Positions 6,959 through 9,349 of a DNA stretch of 9,349 nucleotides are shown piece by piece. This stretch comes from Planctomycetaceae bacterium. GTDB lineage: Bacteria > Planctomycetota > MHYJ01 > SBBU01. The notes below the pieces were generated by a model. It had not been told where the DNA came from. It was given only the letters and a program-made list of their open reading frames with translations, and made no database searches. The stretch's first letter is position 1, and each line of letters starts with the position of its first letter. Both the position numbers and the translations under genes were made by a program. The stretch covers positions 1 to 9,349 of the forward strand of contig SBBU01000018.1 of the NCBI GenBank assembly GCA_005239585.1, written 5' to 3'.

Positions 6959-7060
6959 ATCCCGCCCTTTGGCCTTGTAAAGACAGGAGAAGTAAATGTA
7001 TAGTAGAGAACGAGTTTTAGAGGAGTGGCTGGTATTGGACTAGTCCAAAGAGCGGGATGA
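6955..7060 (+). repeat. 98-bp intergenic repeat, copy 1, flanked by ATGA
   Basis: The 98 bases 6959-7056 fill the whole gap between holB and metG. ATGA lies directly on both sides: 6955-6958 contains the holB stop, and 7057-7060 contains the metG start. The ends form an inverted repeat, CCCGCCCTTTGG (6961-6972) against CCAAAGAGCGGG (7045-7056), pairing at 11 of 12 positions and extendable by AT. An inner perfect palindrome, TTGGACTAGTCCAA, lies at 7035-7048. By hand alignment about 88 of 98 bases match copy 2 without gaps. The structure is that of a MITE- or REP-like element with a 2- to 4-bp target duplication (GA, TGA or ATGA cannot be told apart). Confidence 0.85.
6975..7004 (+). promoter_or_regulatory. 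Promoter-like motif inside repeat copy 1
   Basis: TTGTAA (6975-6980) and TATAGT (6999-7004) are 18 bp apart, matching the sigma-70 consensus at four and five of six positions. Spacing and position are conserved in the second repeat copy. A start near 7011 would give metG a leader of about 46 bases. This is motif evidence only. Confidence 0.35.
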
Positions 7061-8571
7061 AGAAATTTTATATTACCACGGCGATAGAATATGCAAACAG
7101 CACCCCGCACATTGGACATGCCTTTGAAAAGGTCGGTGCAGATGTGCTGGCAAGATTTAAGCGCATGTGCGGCTATGAAACCTTTTTCTTGATGGGCAAT
7201 GATGAACACTCTACCAATGTGGAAAAAAACGCCCAAAGCATGGGTATAAGCGCAATGGATTTCTGCAACACAATGGAGGAAAAATTCAAGAACTTGTGGG
7301 GGAAACTCGACCTCTCTTATGATGTTTTCATACGCACCACACACCCCGATCATGCCAAATCAGTACAGGAGATATTTAAACGTCTCATGCAAAACGGTGA
7401 CGTGTACAAGGGTAAATACAAGGGCCTATATTGTCTTTCGTGCGAGGCATACATGAAACAGGGTGACCTTGTGAACGGCAAATGCCCTAATCATGGTACT
7501 GAACCTACAGTGGTGGAGGAAGAGAATTATTTCTTTAAACTCTCCAGTTACACAGAAAAAATCAAGAATCTCATAAAAGAGAACCCTAGTTTTGTTGAAC
7601 CATCTACAAGACGTAATGAAGTGTTGGGTATGCTGGATGAGGGGATGGAGGATATAAGCATCTCAAGGGCGAAAAAGAGATGGGGGGTCAGTGTCCCGGG
7701 CGATCCAGATCATGTGATTTATGTATGGTTTGATGCCTTGATCAACTACATCACTGCAATAGGTTTTAGCACAGACCAGCAGAGGTTTGAAAAATTCTGG
7801 CCGGCAGATGTTCAGATTGTCGGTAAGGACATAATAAAATTTCATTGTATAATCTGGCCGGCGATGCTCCTTTCAGCCGGACTACAACTCCCAAAGCAGA
7901 TTTTTGCGCACGGTTTTATTAACTTTCGAGGTTTGAAACTTAGCAAGACGACGGGTAATGTGGTTCATATCCCAGAACCTGTTGACAAGTTCGGATGCGA
8001 CGCAACTAGATACTTTATGATGAGAGAGTTTTCGTTTAGGGAAGATGGCGACTATATATGGGAAAATTTTGATAAAAGATACAATGGGGAACTTGTGAAT
8101 GACCTTGGAAATCTAACCCATAGGGTCTCAAGCATGATCAATCAATATCAGGAAGGTTTGCTTGCAGAATCTTCGTCTTCTTTACCACAGGATGGTGATC
8201 TGAAGCAGGTTATATTATCCATGAAGGAGAGATATTTTAAGAATATGGATAGCTTTGCATTTCATGATGCGCTGGGCGTTGTGTGGGAAGGAGTAAGAAA
8301 AGCCAATGTTTATGTTGAGCAGACAACACCATGGGCTTTGGCTAAACAGGGCGAGTCGGCAAAGCTCGCCGCATGTCTGTACAATCTTTCAGAGTCAATA
8401 AGAATAATTTCACGGCTTTTATATCCATTTATGCCCTCAACTTCTACTACTTTTCTCAAGCAGTTTTCGCAGGATCCTGCCCCAAACTTTGACGAAACAG
8501 AGACGTGGGGTAAAATAAAACCTCAAACGCGGGTTGCAAAGATTAACGTTTTGTTTCCCAGATTAAAATGA
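7057..8571 (+). CDS. metG: Methionyl-tRNA synthetase
   Basis: This class I enzyme charges tRNA-Met and initiator tRNA in the cytoplasm. It begins KKFYITTAIEYANSTPHIGH, with the HIGH motif at 18-21. The zinc knuckle is Cys126, Cys129, Cys143 and His146 (CLSC...CPNH). The second signature, normally KMSKS, is KLSKT at 294-298, followed by TGNV. The block YVWFDALINYITAIG lies between the knuckle and that signature, and the helical anticodon-binding domain (ELVNDLGNLTHRVSSM) follows it. At 504 aa it lacks the C-terminal tRNA-binding domain found in the longer E. coli-type enzymes. The start is certain from the alignment, and its ATG is the right flank of the first repeat. No Shine-Dalgarno sequence lies at normal distance: AGAGGAG is at 7019-7025, 31 bases before the ATG. 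The stop is the TGA of another ATGA, against the second repeat. Confidence 0.96.
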   Translation: MKKFYITTAIEYANSTPHIGHAFEKVGADVLARFKRMCGYETFFLMGNDEHSTNVEKNAQSMGISAMDFCNTMEEKFKNLWGKLDLSYDVFIRTTHPDHAKSVQEIFKRLMQNGDVYKGKYKGLYCLSCEAYMKQGDLVNGKCPNHGTEPTVVEEENYFFKLSSYTEKIKNLIKENPSFVEPSTRRNEVLGMLDEGMEDISISRAKKRWGVSVPGDPDHVIYVWFDALINYITAIGFSTDQQRFEKFWPADVQIVGKDIIKFHCIIWPAMLLSAGLQLPKQIFAHGFINFRGLKLSKTTGNVVHIPEPVDKFGCDATRYFMMREFSFREDGDYIWENFDKRYNGELVNDLGNLTHRVSSMINQYQEGLLAESSSSLPQDGDLKQVILSMKERYFKNMDSFAFHDALGVVWEGVRKANVYVEQTTPWALAKQGESAKLAACLYNLSESIRIISRLLYPFMPSTSTTFLKQFSQDPAPNFDETETWGKIKPQTRVAKINVLFPRLK

Positions 8572-8673
8572 CTCCTGCCATTTGGCTTTGTAAAGAGAGG
8601 TGAAGTAAATGTATATTAGAGGACGAGTTTTAGAGGAGTGGCTGGTTTTGAACTAGTCCAAAGAGCGGGATGA
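8568..8673 (+). repeat. 98-bp intergenic repeat, copy 2, flanked by ATGA
   Basis: Bases 8572-8669, again exactly 98, fill the gap between metG and the next gene. ATGA flanks both sides: 8568-8571 contains the metG stop and 8670-8673 the next start. The left arm CCTGCCATTTGG (8574-8585) has drifted and pairs with the right arm CCAAAGAGCGGG (8658-8669) at nine Watson-Crick positions plus one G-U. The inner palindrome (8648-8661) has one mismatched pair. The right half is better conserved between copies than the left arm. It has the same orientation as copy 1. Confidence 0.85.
8588..8617 (+). promoter_or_regulatory. Promoter-like motif inside repeat copy 2
   Basis: TTGTAA (8588-8593) and TATATT (8612-8617) are 18 bp apart, as in copy 1. 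The two copies differ at one base of the -10 box, and both versions match TATAAT at five of six positions. It could give the last gene of the cluster its own transcript. Confidence 0.35.
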
Positions 8674-9062
8674 ATGAACTTATCGAGAAAGTAAAGCAAG
8701 TTGCAAAAGAGGATAGCAGGTACAAATTTGATGCCTACTTGTTTGTATTCGAGGCGCTTGATTTTACTGTAAACAACATAGTCAAGGAGAGGCGTCACGT
8801 CACAGGCAAGGAGCTGCTGGAAGGGATTAAACAACATGCTTGGAAACAGTTTGGTCCTTTGGCCAAGATGGTCTTTAATCTCTGGGGCATCTATCGCACG
8901 GACGATTTCGGTGAGATCGTATTCAGCCTAGTCAACAAGTCATTGATGGGCAAGACAGAAACAGACTCTAAGGAGGATTTCAAAGACGTCTATGACTTTG
9001 GTCAGGTCTTTAGCATGCAGAACCTGCCTGATAGCAAGATAACAAAAAGAAAGAAAAAGTAA
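8670..9062 (+). CDS. Minf_1886 family protein (TIGR04138), function unknown
   Basis: This conserved small protein family is known mainly from Planctomycetes, Verrucomicrobia and relatives, and has no established function. The 130-residue protein shows the family's pattern: DSRYKFDAYLFVFEALDFT at about 16-34, RHVTGKELLEGI at about 42-53, QFGPLAKMVFNLWGI at about 59-73, then TDDFGEIVFSLVN and LMGKTETDSKEDFKDVYDF. It is predicted to be soluble, with no signal peptide or membrane segment. The tail is highly basic (KITKRKKK), which might bind nucleic acid, though that is a guess. The ATG is the right flank of the second 98-bp repeat, which fixes the start. Its place behind tmk, holB and metG suggests a housekeeping role, without saying which. 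Confidence 0.88.
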   Translation: MNELIEKVKQVAKEDSRYKFDAYLFVFEALDFTVNNIVKERRHVTGKELLEGIKQHAWKQFGPLAKMVFNLWGIYRTDDFGEIVFSLVNKSLMGKTETDSKEDFKDVYDFGQVFSMQNLPDSKITKRKKK

Positions 9063-9349
9063 ATCCTCCCTGCTGTAATATATCTTGTCAACAATTAGGC
9101 AGTGTCCCACAACGAATTCTTTAACAACAAAATAATTACCAATCATTACGTTTCTTAAAAATATCAAATGGGAACAAAAGCTTGATGTCTTGAAAATACT
9201 CTGGAAAATAGTCTAAGAAATGGAAGAACAAAGCGCAAGAGAGAGCGGTTTTGGTAATTGTTCAAAAATGTGTGGGAAAAGTTTTAAAATCCATTTCTCG
9301 AGCGTAAATCTTCATTTTATAAGCTCGAGCACACATAATTTAACAATTA
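9063..9349. other. AT-rich intergenic region, no supported gene
   Basis: I see no convincing gene in the last 287 bp. Two inverted repeats are present: AATTACCAA (9134-9142) against TTGGTAATT (9251-9259), and CTCGAGC (9297-9303) against GCTCGAG (9323-9329) with a 19-base loop. Neither has a T-run, so no intrinsic terminator is called. The promoter of a gene to the right could be here. Confidence 0.5.

Noticed and set aside
6901..7353. Minus-strand reading frame crossing repeat copy 1, sharing an ALWTS..PATPLKLVL peptide with a frame across copy 2 (8616-8837)
   Set aside because: Both frames run antisense to confident genes, and the shared peptide is only the reverse reading of the 98-bp repeat, with a stop in copy 2 just after it.
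9063..9080. ATCCTCCCTGCTG after the last stop, resembling the left end of the 98-bp repeat
   Set aside because: Similarity stops after about ten bases and there is no matching right end or ATGA flank.
9100..9116. GGCAGTGTCCCACA, which looks like some insertion-sequence ends
   Set aside because: No inverted partner and no transposase are present in the window.
9220..9349. Frame opening with ATG at 9220 and still open at the window edge (43 codons)
   Set aside because: The peptide matches nothing I recognise, starts in AT-rich DNA without a supporting signal, and is too short to support.

Overview
The window looks like chromosomal DNA from a bacterium of the PVC superphylum, and I favour Omnitrophota. 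The evidence is the last gene, which belongs to the uncharacterised Minf_1886 family (TIGR04138), best known from Planctomycetes and Verrucomicrobia. It follows a tmk-holB-metG cluster, an arrangement I associate with such lineages. The phylum call is inference; no rRNA gene is present.

Left half, minus strand (read right to left): a sigma-54 activator of the NtrC family (4062-5408); a 419-bp gap holding a candidate 154-bp transposon remnant, candidate enhancer sites and a sigma-54 promoter; a large secreted beta-propeller/beta-helix protein (742-3642); a GC-rich, hairpin-rich gap (562-741); and the HslV protease subunit (5-523), whose partner hslU probably lies just outside the window. The most coherent reading is a local circuit in which the activator drives the secreted-protein gene from the GG-N10-GC promoter at 3655-3670, acting through the repeats at 3757-3795.

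Right half, plus strand: tmk (5496-6089) overlaps holB (6074-6958), followed by metG (7057-8571) and the Minf_1886-family gene (8670-9062). These supply dTDP, the clamp-loader delta' subunit, methionyl-tRNA and an unknown conserved function. The holB/metG and metG/Minf_1886 junctions are each filled by one copy of the same 98-bp repeat, about 90% identical. Each copy is flanked by ATGA on both sides: the left ATGA holds the upstream gene's stop codon and the right ATGA holds the downstream gene's start codon. This is what insertion of a small element into a classic ATGA stop/start overlap with target duplication would leave, and it is the most striking observation here.

A second genome-level hint is that most starts lack a Shine-Dalgarno sequence. 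The best promoter motifs before hslV, the propeller gene, the activator and tmk all place transcription starts within a few bases of the start codon, suggesting leaderless mRNAs. I saw no tRNA, rRNA, CRISPR array or convincing intrinsic terminator.
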